Assembly (NCBI RefSeq): GCF_900114455.1
Contig: NZ_FOTC01000001.1
Location: forward strand, 459,058-523,057
DNA: 64,000 nucleotides
DNA from: Halogranum rubrum
Lineage (GTDB): Archaea > Halobacteriota > Halobacteria > Halobacteriales > Haloferacaceae
Direction of reading: 5' to 3'
The position numbers were made by a program, and so were the translations under genes. The notes beneath the pieces were generated by a model. The model had not been told where the DNA came from and searched no databases. It saw only the letters and a program-made list of their open reading frames with translations. Position 1 is the stretch's first letter. Each line of letters begins with the position of its first letter. Positions 1 to 8,519 of the stretch are shown piece by piece.

Positions 1-204
1 GCCCGCTCTCGGGATTCGATTCTTCTTCCGCCATGAAACACGGTTCGCGCCCTGTCTTGATATAGGTTGAGGAGGTTCGCTCTATATTGAATCTCAATGG
101 GCTATCAGGTATGGTTGGTTGTCCCTTTTCGGTTCCAACCCACACCGGGAGGGACCGGCGACACCACCGTTGTCGTCTCGGCTTGGCTACGTGGTGTGTG
201 AACC

Positions 205-341
205 ACCCCACCCTACCGCTCGCCTGACGGCTCGCGCTTGAGGGTGTCGTCAGAACTCTCTGAGTTCTGACTGCTAACCAGAAGTCTGTGACTTCTGGTG
301 ATGGGGCTTCCTGTTTCGACGACGCGCTTTGCAGGAATCGC
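205..341 (-). mobile_element. IS200/IS605-family tnpB 3' remnant with omega-RNA-like right end
   Basis: Read on the minus strand, positions 341 to about 303 encode a short stretch containing AKRVVETGSP, which matches the extreme C-terminus of haloarchaeal TnpB proteins as I remember them. It is followed by two perfect hairpins: a 10-bp stem (277-286 with 290-299, 3-nt loop) and a 9-bp stem (250-258 with 262-270, 3-nt loop). A G-rich tail follows, ending near 205 with GGGTGGGGTGGTTCAC. This order (TnpB end, stacked hairpins, conserved tail) is the omega-RNA and right-end arrangement of IS605-type elements. Everything upstream in tnpB is missing, so the element is dead unless the tail is kept for another role. 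Family assignment is from memory, not from a search. Confidence 0.6.
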
Positions 342-704
342 TAAGAACCTACCAGAAAGAGAATAAAAATTAAACAGACATATCGAAGACATATAATGCG
401 ACACAGGAGAATACCGACTGCGATATCGGTGCCATCTCTGCCCAGGGATGAAGCTGTATCGTGATTAGAGACCCCACCTTCTCTCCCAATCCCGAGGTGG
501 GTGTCTCTCCTCAATGTGCCTCTCTCATTGACTAATCGTACCGGACACAGGATGTACTTAGGACACAACCCATTCACCAGAAACATCCAACGCACAGACA
601 GATGCTCTCCAGACAGCCAGCTCATTCAACAGGCGTCACCCGCGGCCTGCATTCCTTTCGGACCCCATGCTTTACGCGGGGAGGATGTCAAGATACGGAG
701 ACGG
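342..704. other. Gap without a recognised gene
   Basis: An AT-rich stretch at about 360-400, just upstream of the tnpB remnant, could be an old promoter or insertion scar. The remaining open frames are short, arginine-rich or overlap each other and show no haloarchaeal coding character. I recognise nothing functional here. Confidence 0.4.
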
Positions 705-1088
705 TCACTCCTTGTTCAACCTCATCGTTTCTAAAACCCCACCTAAGCGCTCGAACGTGTCGGCGTCGTATGCTCGAATATCATAGCGATTCGCGCTGTT
801 GCGAGCGGTGTGCAGTGAGATGATTCCGAATTCAACCACCAGTGGCAGCATTTTCCCAAAGACCTGTGAGCTGATTAGCTCATCATCGAGTGGTGCATAG
901 AGTTGACGACTTGTTGGATAACTGTGAGTCGTGCCATCGAGAGCAGCTTTGAGTTCCGAATGATAGTGTTGCAGGTGACCAAACTGCTGTGGCGAACGGG
1001 CTCGTAGCGTCTCTGCTTGCGCTCTAAGACTCGTGACAGTCCGCGTTGAGACAGTCTCATCAGCATTCGGTGGTCGTCCATCAGTCAT
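705..1088 (-). CDS. Conserved hypothetical protein, winged-helix-like, paralogue of the protein at 60.7 kb
   Basis: A 127-residue soluble protein from the ATG at 1088 (MTDGRPPN); an upstream start would add eight residues. The central part reads ARSPQQF, then SYPTSRQLY, then SANRYDIRAYDADT. The protein at 60705-61019 has ARSPQHY, SYPTGRQLY and SANRYDIREFDAAT at the same spacing, so the two are clear paralogues. The alternation of predicted helices with a final SANRYDI strand suggests a winged-helix DNA-binding fold, which is inference. The other copy sits beside a primase-like gene, so a plasmid maintenance or replication role is plausible. This copy stands alone next to IS debris. Confidence 0.7.
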   Translation of the reverse strand: MTDGRPPNADETVSTRTVTSLRAQAETLRARSPQQFGHLQHYHSELKAALDGTTHSYPTSRQLYAPLDDELISSQVFGKMLPLVVEFGIISLHTARNSANRYDIRAYDADTFERLGGVLETMRLNKE

Positions 1089-1315
1089 AACTTCGTTATT
1101 AATCAAGTTCACATGTGAATTGCTTGCTGATAACTATTTGGGTGAGAACAAGATAGAGAGTCTCACAAACCAGATAATTACACCAGTGTCTGTGTCGACT
1201 ACCGCAGATCACCCACGGCCCACCGCAGGACACAACTCAGGTGAGACTGGACACGCCGCCGCTGGTCCAACGAACCCCGATGTCGAATGGACACGGAGTC
1301 GAGGGTCAGAGTCTG

Positions 1316-1507
1316 TCACACGACCTGCTGTTCGAATACCCCGATCAGCACCGTCGCGTACGCACCCAGCACAACGCCAATCATAAGAGGTACTCTAGGC
1401 AACGCCGGAGGCGGCGTCACCGACACCACTTCTGGGCCGACCTGTCGTGCGACAGTCGCCCACTTATGTACACATCTCCCCAAGCGAGTTTTATGCAGAC
1501 ACGTCAC
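1316..1507 (-). CDS. Possible small membrane protein (weak)
   Basis: A 63-codon frame opened by GTG whose C-terminal half contains one convincing hydrophobic segment (LMIGVVLGAYATVLIGVF) followed by EQQVV and stop. The N-terminal half is not haloarchaeal in character, and the true start may be an internal GTG. It would be divergent to the small membrane gene at 1493 and overlap its first codons, which counts against it. Offered only because the hydrophobic segment looks real. Confidence 0.25.
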   Translation of the reverse strand: MTCLHKTRLGRCVHKWATVARQVGPEVVSVTPPPALPRVPLMIGVVLGAYATVLIGVFEQQVV

Positions 1508-1675
1508 GCCGTATTGGGGCTGGTTCTCGTAGTGACAGCAATAATGGGCGCGCGCGGTATCGTCGCCATCCTCAATGGTGATGTCGGTACCTTCGCCCGA
1601 CAGGTCGCCGTCGGTGGGTTTATTCTTGTGTTCGGTGTCGCGCTGTACCGCAACTGGGACGCGATTGGAACCTGA
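1493..1675 (+). CDS. Small membrane protein upstream of the cyd operon
   Basis: A 60-residue protein beginning MQTRHAVLGLVLVV, with two hydrophobic helices separated by a short loop (about residues 5-25 and 35-52) and the polar tail YRNWDAIGT. The ATG at 1493 is preferred because the longer frame upstream is arginine- and threonine-rich and unlike the rest. An AT-rich TATA-like stretch lies about 25 bases upstream, suggesting a leaderless transcript. It precedes cydA by 199 bases in the same direction. Function unknown; small two-helix proteins of this kind are common next to haloarchaeal membrane enzyme operons. Confidence 0.6.
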   Translation: MQTRHAVLGLVLVVTAIMGARGIVAILNGDVGTFARQVAVGGFILVFGVALYRNWDAIGT

Positions 1676-1874
1676 GCGGGTAGCCCACTGCGTTACGTCC
1701 AGTTCCTACGATCTGTGTGATATATTCTCGCACGTCAGTCCCCACTATTGCGGGAGAGTTGTCGGAGGACAAACCCCACCTTATGATGCTCGAATAGATA
1801 GCGATGAATATAAGCAGATTAGCCGACCTCGTTTCGCACAATGTTCAAATGTTAGACATACAATATCACGATCC

Positions 1875-3317
1875 ATGATTGACCCAGTCCTCGGCAGTCG
1901 CTTGCAGTTCGCGCTCACGACGATCGTCCACATCATCTTCCCGGTGATGAGTATGGGGCTTGCACCCTTCTTGATCTACTTCACCTGGAAGGACATCCGG
2001 ACCGGGAAACCGGTGTACGAACAGCTCAGACGCTTCTGGACGAAGATTTTCGCCGTCTCCTTCGTCGTCGGCACCGTCACGGGAATCGTCTTAGAGTTCG
2101 AGTTCGGGACGAACTTTGCGGCGTTCTCGACGGCCGCCGGCGAACTATTCGGTGGCCCGTTAGCCGTCGAGGGGATGATGGCGTTCATGCTGGAAGCGAC
2201 TTTCCTCGGTGTGTTCGTCTTTGGCCGAGAGCGGGTCTCCGATACACTATATATGATCTCCGCGCTGGCGGTCGGCGCCGGGACGTGGCTGTCAGCGGTG
2301 TGGATTCTCATCGCCAACTCGTGGATGCAGGTCCCCCGCGGATACGAACTGGTGACTGAGAACGGCCAGACGGTGGTTCATCTCGTCGATCCCATCGCGG
2401 CGTACCTCAACCCGCGATTCGGGTTCATGTACATCCACATGCAGAACGCCGCCGTCGAGTCGGTCGCACTCTTCATGGCCGGCGTGGCGGCATACTACGT
2501 CTTTCGGCATCACGTCTGGGAGTATCCAGTCGAGAATATCTCCTTTTGGGAGACGACGCTGAAGATTGCCCTCGTCGCGTTGCTGATTACAGCGCCGCTG
2601 CAGGTTCTCCACGGCGACCTCTATGCCCGGCACGTCTACGAAACCCAGCCTCAGAAATTCGCCGCGATGGAGGCCGTCTGGGAGACCGAGTCCTACGTCC
2701 CCGAGTATTTGATTGCGGTCCCGACTGACCTTAGTGATATCACCGACCCACGTGCGAAAGAGCTGTTCGGCCTCGGCATTCCCGGTGGGGCATCGTGGCT
2801 TGCAAGCGGGGGTGATCCGAACGCCGAGATCACCGGCTTGAACGAGTTCGACACGGAAGCCCCGCCTGTCGCCATCGTTTTCTGGGCGTTCCGAGCGATG
2901 GTTGGGTTGGGCTTTTGGTTCATCCTGCTGGCGTTCTGGGGCGGCTACCGCTGGCTGACGGGTGACCTCTTTGAAGACGACCTCCTGCACAAGGCGTTGA
3001 TGGGGTCGAGTCTACTCGGCATCGTCGCGGTCGAAGTCGGCTGGATCGTCACTGAAGTAGGCCGCCAACCGTGGGTTATCCAGGGCGTGATGAAGACCCA
3101 CGAGGGTGTTTCACCCGGCCTCACCGGTACCGAGGCGGCGATTACCCTCGCTGGGTTCGCCCTCGTCTACACCACCCTGCTCGGCCTCTACACCTACGTC
3201 ATTGCACGGATCATCCGCGCCGGCCCACCCGGCCGCGATGACCTCCGCGACCACCCAAAGCGTCGGGATACCGGCGACAGGCCTGAGGCACCCGCGGGGG
3301 TCGCAAGCGATGACTGA
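1875..3317 (+). CDS. cydA: Cytochrome bd-type quinol oxidase subunit I
   Basis: A 480-residue polytopic membrane protein, the haem-bearing subunit of a bd-type terminal oxidase that oxidises quinol and reduces O2 to water. Visible hallmarks are the N-terminal His in TTIVHIIFP (residue 19, the high-spin haem ligand position of the family), the Q-loop stretch with YETQPQKFAAMEAVW, and the motif GWIVTEVGRQPW around residues 388-400. Length is normal for short-Q-loop archaeal CydA. The ATG at 1875 is chosen because MIDPVLGSRLQFAL is the canonical N-terminus and the upstream extension is not conserved-looking. It overlaps cydB by 8 bases, so the subunits are translationally coupled. High-affinity oxidases of this kind usually support growth at low oxygen. 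Confidence 0.95.
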   Translation: MIDPVLGSRLQFALTTIVHIIFPVMSMGLAPFLIYFTWKDIRTGKPVYEQLRRFWTKIFAVSFVVGTVTGIVLEFEFGTNFAAFSTAAGELFGGPLAVEGMMAFMLEATFLGVFVFGRERVSDTLYMISALAVGAGTWLSAVWILIANSWMQVPRGYELVTENGQTVVHLVDPIAAYLNPRFGFMYIHMQNAAVESVALFMAGVAAYYVFRHHVWEYPVENISFWETTLKIALVALLITAPLQVLHGDLYARHVYETQPQKFAAMEAVWETESYVPEYLIAVPTDLSDITDPRAKELFGLGIPGGASWLASGGDPNAEITGLNEFDTEAPPVAIVFWAFRAMVGLGFWFILLAFWGGYRWLTGDLFEDDLLHKALMGSSLLGIVAVEVGWIVTEVGRQPWVIQGVMKTHEGVSPGLTGTEAAITLAGFALVYTTLLGLYTYVIARIIRAGPPGRDDLRDHPKRRDTGDRPEAPAGVASDD

Positions 3318-4305
3318 CCTCGCAGGACTCGCCGACGGCCCACTGTTCGGCCTCCCGCTTCCCGAACTGTGGTTTGGCCTCATCTTCGCCATGCTGGGGA
3401 CGTTCCTGTTTCTCGATGGCTTCGACTTTGGGGCCGGCGCGCTGTTTGCCACCCGCGAAGACGACGAAGACCGAGAGATGATTCTCGCGGCTATTGGGCC
3501 GTTTTGGGACGGCAACGAAGTGTGGCTCGTCGTCTTCGGTGGGGCGCTGTTCGCCGCCTTCCCAGCAGTATACGCCAACTTGTTCAGTCGGCACTACCTG
3601 CTGATGTTCGGGATTCTCGGTGCGCTGATCCTCCGAGGACTCGCCCCAGAGATGTACGAACAGCGCCACGACAAGCAGTGGCAGCGCTGGTGGGGGCGGT
3701 CGTTCGTCGCTGGCAGCATCCTCGCACCGTTTCTCCTCGGCGCATTCGTCGGCAACTGGGTCGCCGGGACGCCACGGTCGTTCACCCTTGTCGGCATCCT
3801 CGTCGGTCTGACAACCGTGGCGCTCACGATTGTCTCCGGAACCGCCTTCCTGCGTGTGAAAACCCGCGGGACGCTTCGTGCGGACCTGCAGTCCTACGGC
3901 GAGCGCGCTGTCGTCGTGTATCTACTCGCCGTCGTCGCCACCCTCGTCGCCCTCGCAGTGGACGGCCTGCGAGCGGCGATCCTGTCGCCGGTCGTCCTCG
4001 CACTCGTGGGTGCGTCTGTCCTCCTGGCAGGGGGCTACGTGCTTGCGCTCCGCCAGGGGCGTGATCTAGTCGCACTGGCCGCGAGCGCTGGACTGACCTA
4101 CGGGCTGACCGTGGTCGTCGCGCTGTTGTTGTACCCCTCAATCGACCCAGTCTCGGGACTGACCGTCCGCAGCGCGATCGTCTCGACGCTCCCGCTGAAC
4201 CTGATGTCAGTGGGTGCGGCGCTGCTCCTTCCGCTGGTGGCGAGTTACTTCGTCGTCCTCTACTCGGCGTTCAGTGGCCCCGCCGACCCCTCGGAGGCGT
4301 ACTGA
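3310..4305 (+). CDS. cydB: Cytochrome bd-type quinol oxidase subunit II
   Basis: A 331-residue protein with about eight membrane helices. The N-terminal region LPELWFGLIFAMLGTFLFLDGFDFG and the following GPFWDGNEVWLV motif are the signature of CydB (quoted here as the two halves LPELWFGLIF and FLDGFDFGAG). It forms the heterodimer with CydA and holds no haem of its own in most families. The start lies inside the last codons of cydA (8-base overlap) and the stop overlaps the start of the next small gene (TGATG arrangement at 4303-4307), so three genes form one transcript. Nothing is missing or broken. Confidence 0.94.
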   Translation: MTDLAGLADGPLFGLPLPELWFGLIFAMLGTFLFLDGFDFGAGALFATREDDEDREMILAAIGPFWDGNEVWLVVFGGALFAAFPAVYANLFSRHYLLMFGILGALILRGLAPEMYEQRHDKQWQRWWGRSFVAGSILAPFLLGAFVGNWVAGTPRSFTLVGILVGLTTVALTIVSGTAFLRVKTRGTLRADLQSYGERAVVVYLLAVVATLVALAVDGLRAAILSPVVLALVGASVLLAGGYVLALRQGRDLVALAASAGLTYGLTVVVALLLYPSIDPVSGLTVRSAIVSTLPLNLMSVGAALLLPLVASYFVVLYSAFSGPADPSEAY

Positions 4306-4586
4306 TGGGTGAACGTACTGCAGAACAACCGACACCGGACACGACCCAGGAATCCGACACGGACACCGGGCGTCGGTCACGCCCGGCGATGCTTGCTTCC
4401 CGAGCGTTCGTCACGTGGGCACAACTGGTCGTCGTTGGGTTCGCGGGGTCGGCACTCGGCGGGGCGACGTCCGGACCGCCACAGTTGGTTGTGTACCTCG
4501 CGACGACGCTCCTCTCAGTCGGCGTCCTCTTCTACAACATCGACCAGCTGATTCAGGGTCGGACATCGGACGCTGCTCGCCCCTGA
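4305..4586 (+). CDS. Small membrane protein, third gene of the cyd operon
   Basis: A 93-residue protein whose first 30 residues are polar and acidic, rich in T, D and E. Two hydrophobic helices follow (about residues 35-55 and 60-78) and a short basic and polar tail. Its ATG overlaps the cydB stop by one base, which strongly implies co-translation. By position it could be an assembly or stability factor like the bacterial CydX or CydH small subunits, but I see no sequence resemblance to them; that role is inference from context only. Confidence 0.75.
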   Translation: MGERTAEQPTPDTTQESDTDTGRRSRPAMLASRAFVTWAQLVVVGFAGSALGGATSGPPQLVVYLATTLLSVGVLFYNIDQLIQGRTSDAARP

Positions 4587-4711
4587 AGGGAGTCGCTGTC
4601 ACTAGACACTCAACTGACGGACGCTCGACGCAGGACGCTCACTTCTGATACGGGAACCGATTCTACAACTGAACCAGAACAGATTCACCCGAGTAAGAAC
4701 ACCATCGAGTA

Positions 4712-5425
4712 ATGCACGAGTTCCTGTTCTCGCTCACATACGAGACGGGGGTAGACGACTATGCTGATGTGTTCATCGAACACGACGACCTTCGCTCTGA
4801 GGCGGTTTACTCGTGTCTGGACCCCTCACAGTTGTGGCGGCTCGAAGTGCTCACGGGCGACATTCCGACGCTCGAGGAGGTGACTCCGCTTGCTCTCGAC
4901 GAGTCGTGCGACCGGGAGTCGATTAGCGGACGGTCGTGCGAAGCAGCCCGCCAGTGCAGTCTTCTTTCCGATACCAGGTGCCGGCGCGTGGTGTACTCGC
5001 ATCTCTCGGACGTCCGACGGTGTGATGCCGTCCCCGTGATCGCCGCGAAGTACATCTCCGGCGGACTGCTAATAGAACAGACGCGACGCGGCGCCGAATC
5101 CCAGTGGCGGATTCTGATGCAGAGCGAAGAGAAAGCTGGCATGTTGTACGACACCCTCGGCGCTCGGCTTGCCGACGGCGTCCGATTTCGCTTCGAGCGG
5201 TTCGCTGAGGTCACGACGTGGCAAAACACGGTGCTCACGGCGAACTCACTGCCGAACGAACAGTACCAGACGCTCGCACTCGCCGTTGAGCAGGGCTACT
5301 TCGAGACGCCCCGTGAGGTGACGCTCGACGAACTCGCCGAGCAACTCGACATCCCCAGATCGACAGTTTCCTACCGCCTCCGACGGGCGGTCAGCGAGGT
5401 CGTCAAGAACGTCGTCTGGGACTAA
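4712..5425 (+). CDS. HTH-10 (bacterio-opsin activator-type) transcriptional regulator with cysteine-rich insert
   Basis: A 237-residue protein. The C-terminal 55 residues contain the HTH-10 pattern LDELAEQLDIPRSTVSYRL, typical of Bat- and DmsR-type haloarchaeal activators. The N-terminal part resembles their ligand or redox domain and holds a cluster of five cysteines at about residues 66-100 (CDRES, RSCEAARQC, DTRCRR) plus another at CDAVP. Such a cluster could bind a metal or Fe-S centre or act as a redox switch, which is inference. It lies 125 bases downstream of the cyd operon in the same direction, so it probably regulates oxygen-limited respiration genes. The next 54 codons after its stop remain open in the same frame without a start, so a stop-truncated longer ancestor is possible. 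Confidence 0.8.
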   Translation: MHEFLFSLTYETGVDDYADVFIEHDDLRSEAVYSCLDPSQLWRLEVLTGDIPTLEEVTPLALDESCDRESISGRSCEAARQCSLLSDTRCRRVVYSHLSDVRRCDAVPVIAAKYISGGLLIEQTRRGAESQWRILMQSEEKAGMLYDTLGARLADGVRFRFERFAEVTTWQNTVLTANSLPNEQYQTLALAVEQGYFETPREVTLDELAEQLDIPRSTVSYRLRRAVSEVVKNVVWD

Positions 5426-5649
5426 GTCGTCGAGAACGGCGTCGATCTCATTCGTGCCGTTTCACACAGATGCAAGGAGGAAGTCCACTCGTGGGAGGAA
5501 GCCGACGTCCTGCGAGAACGGTGGAGACGATCTGCCGTGAACAGATACCTGTCAGCGTCTACCCGGTCTAGAGACTGTTCTCTTCGTTAGGTTCGACTCG
5601 GAGAACGGGTATTTGCAAGTGAGGCTTGTCGGCGACGGTGGACGGCCGA

Positions 5650-5886
5650 CTACAGCGATTCGGTGGCCTCAGCGTCGCGCCGTCCGGTGCCCCCGGTGAG
5701 TCCGATTCCCGCCAAGAGGAGAGCCGTCGGGACGAACAGCACCCCGCCAAGCGCCGTCACGATGTCGTTGTGCGTGAGTCCGTACACGACTGAACCGATT
5801 GCAAGCGACAACGCGAGCACAGCGCCGAGACAGTACCGGCAGTCTCGGTCGGCCTCTGCCACTCGGTCCGACAGCGCTTTGATCAT
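5650..5886 (-). CDS. Small membrane protein
   Basis: A 78-residue protein from ATG 5886 (MIKALSDRV). It begins with a charged amphipathic stretch containing DRDCRYC, then has two hydrophobic helices with a short acidic loop and a polar tail rich in G, T and E. The two cysteines in DCRYC could be a metal or redox site but are isolated. A TTG eight codons upstream is less likely as the start. It is oriented opposite to the cyd region and has no operon partner. Function unknown. Confidence 0.55.
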   Translation of the reverse strand: MIKALSDRVAEADRDCRYCLGAVLALSLAIGSVVYGLTHNDIVTALGGVLFVPTALLLAGIGLTGGTGRRDAEATESL

Positions 5887-6032
5887 AGTCGTATCGAACG
5901 ACGGGATCAAGATAGCTGTTCAGTTGTCACGCGACAACTGTCACGCGAATCGACGCACTCTGCCGACCGAGGCGTGTCAGATGAACTGGCGCACGAACGT
6001 CAGGCTGTAGATTCTGGCACGAAGACAGTCGA

Positions 6033-6212
6033 TTACCCGGTTGTGAGCAGCTGCGGGAGGAAGACGCCGATACCGACCAAAACGAGAAAAGCGAGCGCGA
6101 AAGCCGTCTGTTCTTCGACCCCGACCGATTCTAACAGAAGGTCTGTGAGGTACGCCACTGGGAGGGCGAGTACAACCAAGACCGCTGTGATTAGATTTCC
6201 CCGCGAAACCAT
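6033..6212 (-). CDS. Small two-helix membrane protein
   Basis: A 59-residue frame on the minus strand with ATG at 6212 and TAA at 6033-6035. It starts MVSRGNLITAVLVVLALPVA, continues with the acidic loop DLLLESVGVEEQ, then a second hydrophobic helix FALAFLVLVGIGVFLPQLL, then TTG and stop. Helix-loop-helix design, acidic loop and GC-rich third positions make it a convincing real gene although it is short. It lies 90 bases downstream of the PH-domain gene in the same direction and may be co-transcribed with it. Function unknown. Confidence 0.65.
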   Translation of the reverse strand: MVSRGNLITAVLVVLALPVAYLTDLLLESVGVEEQTAFALAFLVLVGIGVFLPQLLTTG

Positions 6213-6302
6213 CGCTGTCGCAATTGAACGGCCACTGGTAAAAATGTTACACAGGCGTCAGTTCGGCCAGTGAATCGTACGGTGATGACCGAGGTGTCCT
6301 CC

Positions 6303-6911
6303 TCAGGTGACGCGGCCCTGTTCAAGGAGTTCCCTGATGCGTCTGAGTTCGGTGAGTACGTCCCCGGACATCAGACGTTCCTCCGATTCACGGCGAGACC
6401 GATTATCCGTGTCGCCACCTTCGGTCGCCTCCGGCGGGCGTCGTCGAATCTTCGCCAGTATCTGGTCTTTAATCTCCTCGTAGTCGCTCACCCCGGAAAT
6501 GGTGAGTTCGGCGCCGGTCTGGCCGCCGAATCCGGCGGTGTGGACGCCGACTGACCCGGCGTCGACCAGCCGCTGGAGCGGGCCCTGTGCGGCATCAACG
6601 TTAGTGATGCGGTTGTACGGGACGGTCGTCTTCTGTCGGAAGAAGACGCCGCGTCGATACTCGAGTTCGTCGTCGGTGAGCCGATAGTCGGCGGTCGCGA
6701 AGAACGCCGGGATCCACCACGCCACGAACCCGAACACGACGAGGAGGATACTTCCGCCGACCACGACGACCCACTGGTTGACCTCGAAGAGGATGCCACT
6801 GATGCCGAGGACACCGACGACCGCGAGAACGACGACCAGCAGGATTCCCTCAACAGCGAAGTAGTACTGCTTCAATTTCTCCGGTTTGAACCACTCGTTT
6901 TCTCGCCTCAT
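6303..6911 (-). CDS. PH-domain (bPH2-type) membrane protein
   Basis: A 202-residue protein from ATG 6911 (MRRENEWFKPEKLKQYY). Two membrane helices (about residues 18-42 and 50-72) are followed by the bPH2 core, which reads DYRLTDDELEYRRGVFFRQ and then TTVPYNRITNVDAAQGPLQR, ending with a predicted strand GVSDYEEIKDQIL. A charged, probably disordered tail of 50 residues ends in a helix (LTELRRIRELLEQ). YdbT and bPH2 proteins are membrane-associated with unknown ligands. The start at 6911 is preferred over a GTG seven codons earlier because it places the charged N-terminus just before the helix. Confidence 0.8.
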   Translation of the reverse strand: MRRENEWFKPEKLKQYYFAVEGILLVVVLAVVGVLGISGILFEVNQWVVVVGGSILLVVFGFVAWWIPAFFATADYRLTDDELEYRRGVFFRQKTTVPYNRITNVDAAQGPLQRLVDAGSVGVHTAGFGGQTGAELTISGVSDYEEIKDQILAKIRRRPPEATEGGDTDNRSRRESEERLMSGDVLTELRRIRELLEQGRVT

Positions 6912-7141
6912 ACACTTAGATACGGCTGTCACGGCCTTCTACCCGTCAGAGATTCTCGAAGGATGAGAACGACGTCGGGTCGATTCTTGGAGGCGTTCGG
7001 TTGTCGGTTCGGGCGAGATAGACAGTACGCTCGTTGGTCGTACGCGACCAGCTGAATCGGGACGCTTCGTGACCAAGGTTTAGGCACATTGTCGCTCATC
7101 GTCCAGTAGGGGAGCGACGCACCAGTCTCAGTCTTGGCCTC

Positions 7142-7330
7142 GAACGGTCCTCGAGCTAGTCGGTCTCACCGTCCTCACGTTCGTGATTGCACTCCTCGCG
7201 GGCGTCGTGTTCACCTGGAATTGTATCAGTTGTAGTACTACTATTCACCCTCGTCCTCGCCATGGTTAGCCACCATGTGGGCTGCACAGCATCTGAGTCG
7301 AGTCAGTGCCTCGTTGAACGTCTCAGATGA
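7142..7330 (+). pseudogene. Frameshifted remnant of a two-helix membrane protein
   Basis: Within the 573-base gap 6912-7484 one frame gives the hydrophobic stretch LELVGLTVLTFVIALLAGVV at about 7150-7215. After a frame change it continues as IVSVVVLLFTLVLAMVSHH and runs to a stop near 7330. Neither half has a start codon that would include both helices. This looks like a small membrane gene broken by a one- or two-base indel. The rest of the gap holds nothing else I recognise apart from a 17-base match to the cassette repeat at 7397-7414. Confidence 0.35.
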
Positions 7331-7396
7331 AAACTGAGGTGGACGCCAAGTGGCCGACTATCGCTCCGAACTCAGCACACTCTCGGGCTCTATCAG

Positions 7397-7414
7397 AACT
7401 GGCGTGCTGAATAC
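7397..7414 (-). repeat. Isolated fragment of the cassette-type repeat (left edge, inverted)
   Basis: On the minus strand these bases read CTGTATTCAGCACGCCA, identical to the left edge of repeat copy 2 at about 43441-43457. Only the left box is present; the middle and right parts are absent. Being 35 kb outside the array and in opposite orientation, it may be the scar of a past recombination or a chance match of a short motif. Confidence 0.35.
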
Positions 7415-7484
7415 AGAAAGTGTTCAGCGCATGGGGCCGTATGCTCCAGTCAGTTAGCGGCGACCCGAGAGCGATAGCTGTGGG

Positions 7485-7934
7485 CTACTCGCTAACTTCG
7501 GTCTTGATGACGGTCGCCGGCCGCGTCGTCAACCGGAGGACTCGGTCGGTGACGCTCCCGAGAAGCGCCCGGTACTCTGCGGGTCGGCGCTTCGTCCCGA
7601 GCACCAGCAGGTCAACGTCGCTCTCGTCGGCGTACGCAACGATCTGCTCGGCGGGTTGGCCGTGCTGTAACGCCTCGACGATGTCGACGCCGTGTTCGCT
7701 CGCTCTGATACGGATATCGGCGATCGCGTCCTCTCCCAGTTCCTCTAAGCCGTGTTCTGGACCTTCAGCTTCGTCGACGTACTCATCACCACTGTAGGAC
7801 GTCACCACGTCCTCGTCGACGACGTAGAGGACGTGCAGTACGGCGTCGTGGACTGCAGCCAACTCAATCGCGTGCGATTCGGCTTCCTTGGAGGCGATTG
7901 TGCCGTCCGTCGAGAGCAAAATTCGGTCGTACAT
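7485..7934 (-). CDS. Universal stress protein (UspA family)
   Basis: A 149-residue single-domain Usp. It begins MYDRILLSTDGTIASKEA (the conserved first strand and Asp) and has the central DLLVLGTKRRPAEYRALLGSVTDRVLR region, the nucleotide-binding stretch of the family. The strict G-x2-G-x9-G-S/T pattern is only partly met (GTKRR replaces GxxGR), so ATP binding may be weak or lost. It ends with the usual final strand ATVIKTEVSE. A TATA-like element lies about 30 bases upstream of the ATG. It is monocistronic. These proteins generally help cells withstand stress, but specific partners cannot be told from sequence. Confidence 0.85.
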   Translation of the reverse strand: MYDRILLSTDGTIASKEAESHAIELAAVHDAVLHVLYVVDEDVVTSYSGDEYVDEAEGPEHGLEELGEDAIADIRIRASEHGVDIVEALQHGQPAEQIVAYADESDVDLLVLGTKRRPAEYRALLGSVTDRVLRLTTRPATVIKTEVSE

Positions 7935-8213
7935 TCGGCGGAATTTCGTCGACGAATGATATAAAACCAGTTCTGATTCTCTCCGTCCGAGATATGCCTC
8001 GAAACGCTGGACACGTCGCCGATGGGTTGTTTGTCCGGGTTTCGGTTGTGAGTGGCCCAGATTCTCCCCATACTGTCTGGAGAGGCGTACAACAGGCGGC
8101 GAGCCGACACGGCACTACACATTCCACGCTACCAACTATCCACCAACCACCAAACACATATTCGATGGGCTCGCTTTCTCAACGGTTTTGTTTGTTCGGT
8201 CACAACGATAGGT

Positions 8214-8399
8214 ATGGCATCTGACTTCGTGCGCTCGGTAGCTCCACTGGTCGTGATCGTCGCCGTCGCGGCGGTCGCGCTCACGAATGTGATGACCCCC
8301 TCGACAGTCTTCATGATGGTCCTCCCCTCGATGATCGTCTTCTCAATCGTCGCGTTTTTCTTCGGGATGAAACACGGCGAGTCCCGCGCCAGTCAGTAG
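8214..8399 (+). CDS. Small two-helix membrane protein
   Basis: A 61-residue protein starting MASDFVRSVAPLVVIVAVAA, with a second helix MMVLPSMIVFSIVAFFFGM and the charged tail KHGESRASQ. The pattern (short N-terminus, two helices joined by NVMTPSTVF, basic tail) is a recurrent haloarchaeal small protein type that I recognise without a known role. ATG at 8214 is the first start after a region lacking coding character. It stands alone. Confidence 0.65.
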   Translation: MASDFVRSVAPLVVIVAVAAVALTNVMTPSTVFMMVLPSMIVFSIVAFFFGMKHGESRASQ

Positions 8400-8519
8400 C
8401 ACTCCGGGCCGGTTGCGCTGGCAGCCTCGATACGGAATTGGGACCGTTCGGCGTCGGTTGCCGATGGGTTCGACCCAGAGGCTGAGGAAACATCAAAAGC
8501 CACGGGCCACGTGCCCGTA

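Noticed and set aside
2292-2990. Long minus-strand frame (232 codons) opposite cydA
   Set aside because: It is the mirror of a well-supported gene in GC-rich DNA; its protein is rich in R, H, V and D without fold-like patterns.
5426-5588. 54-codon open extension after the HTH-10 stop as a separate gene
   Set aside because: No usable start codon and no recognisable domain; mentioned only as a possible truncated tail.
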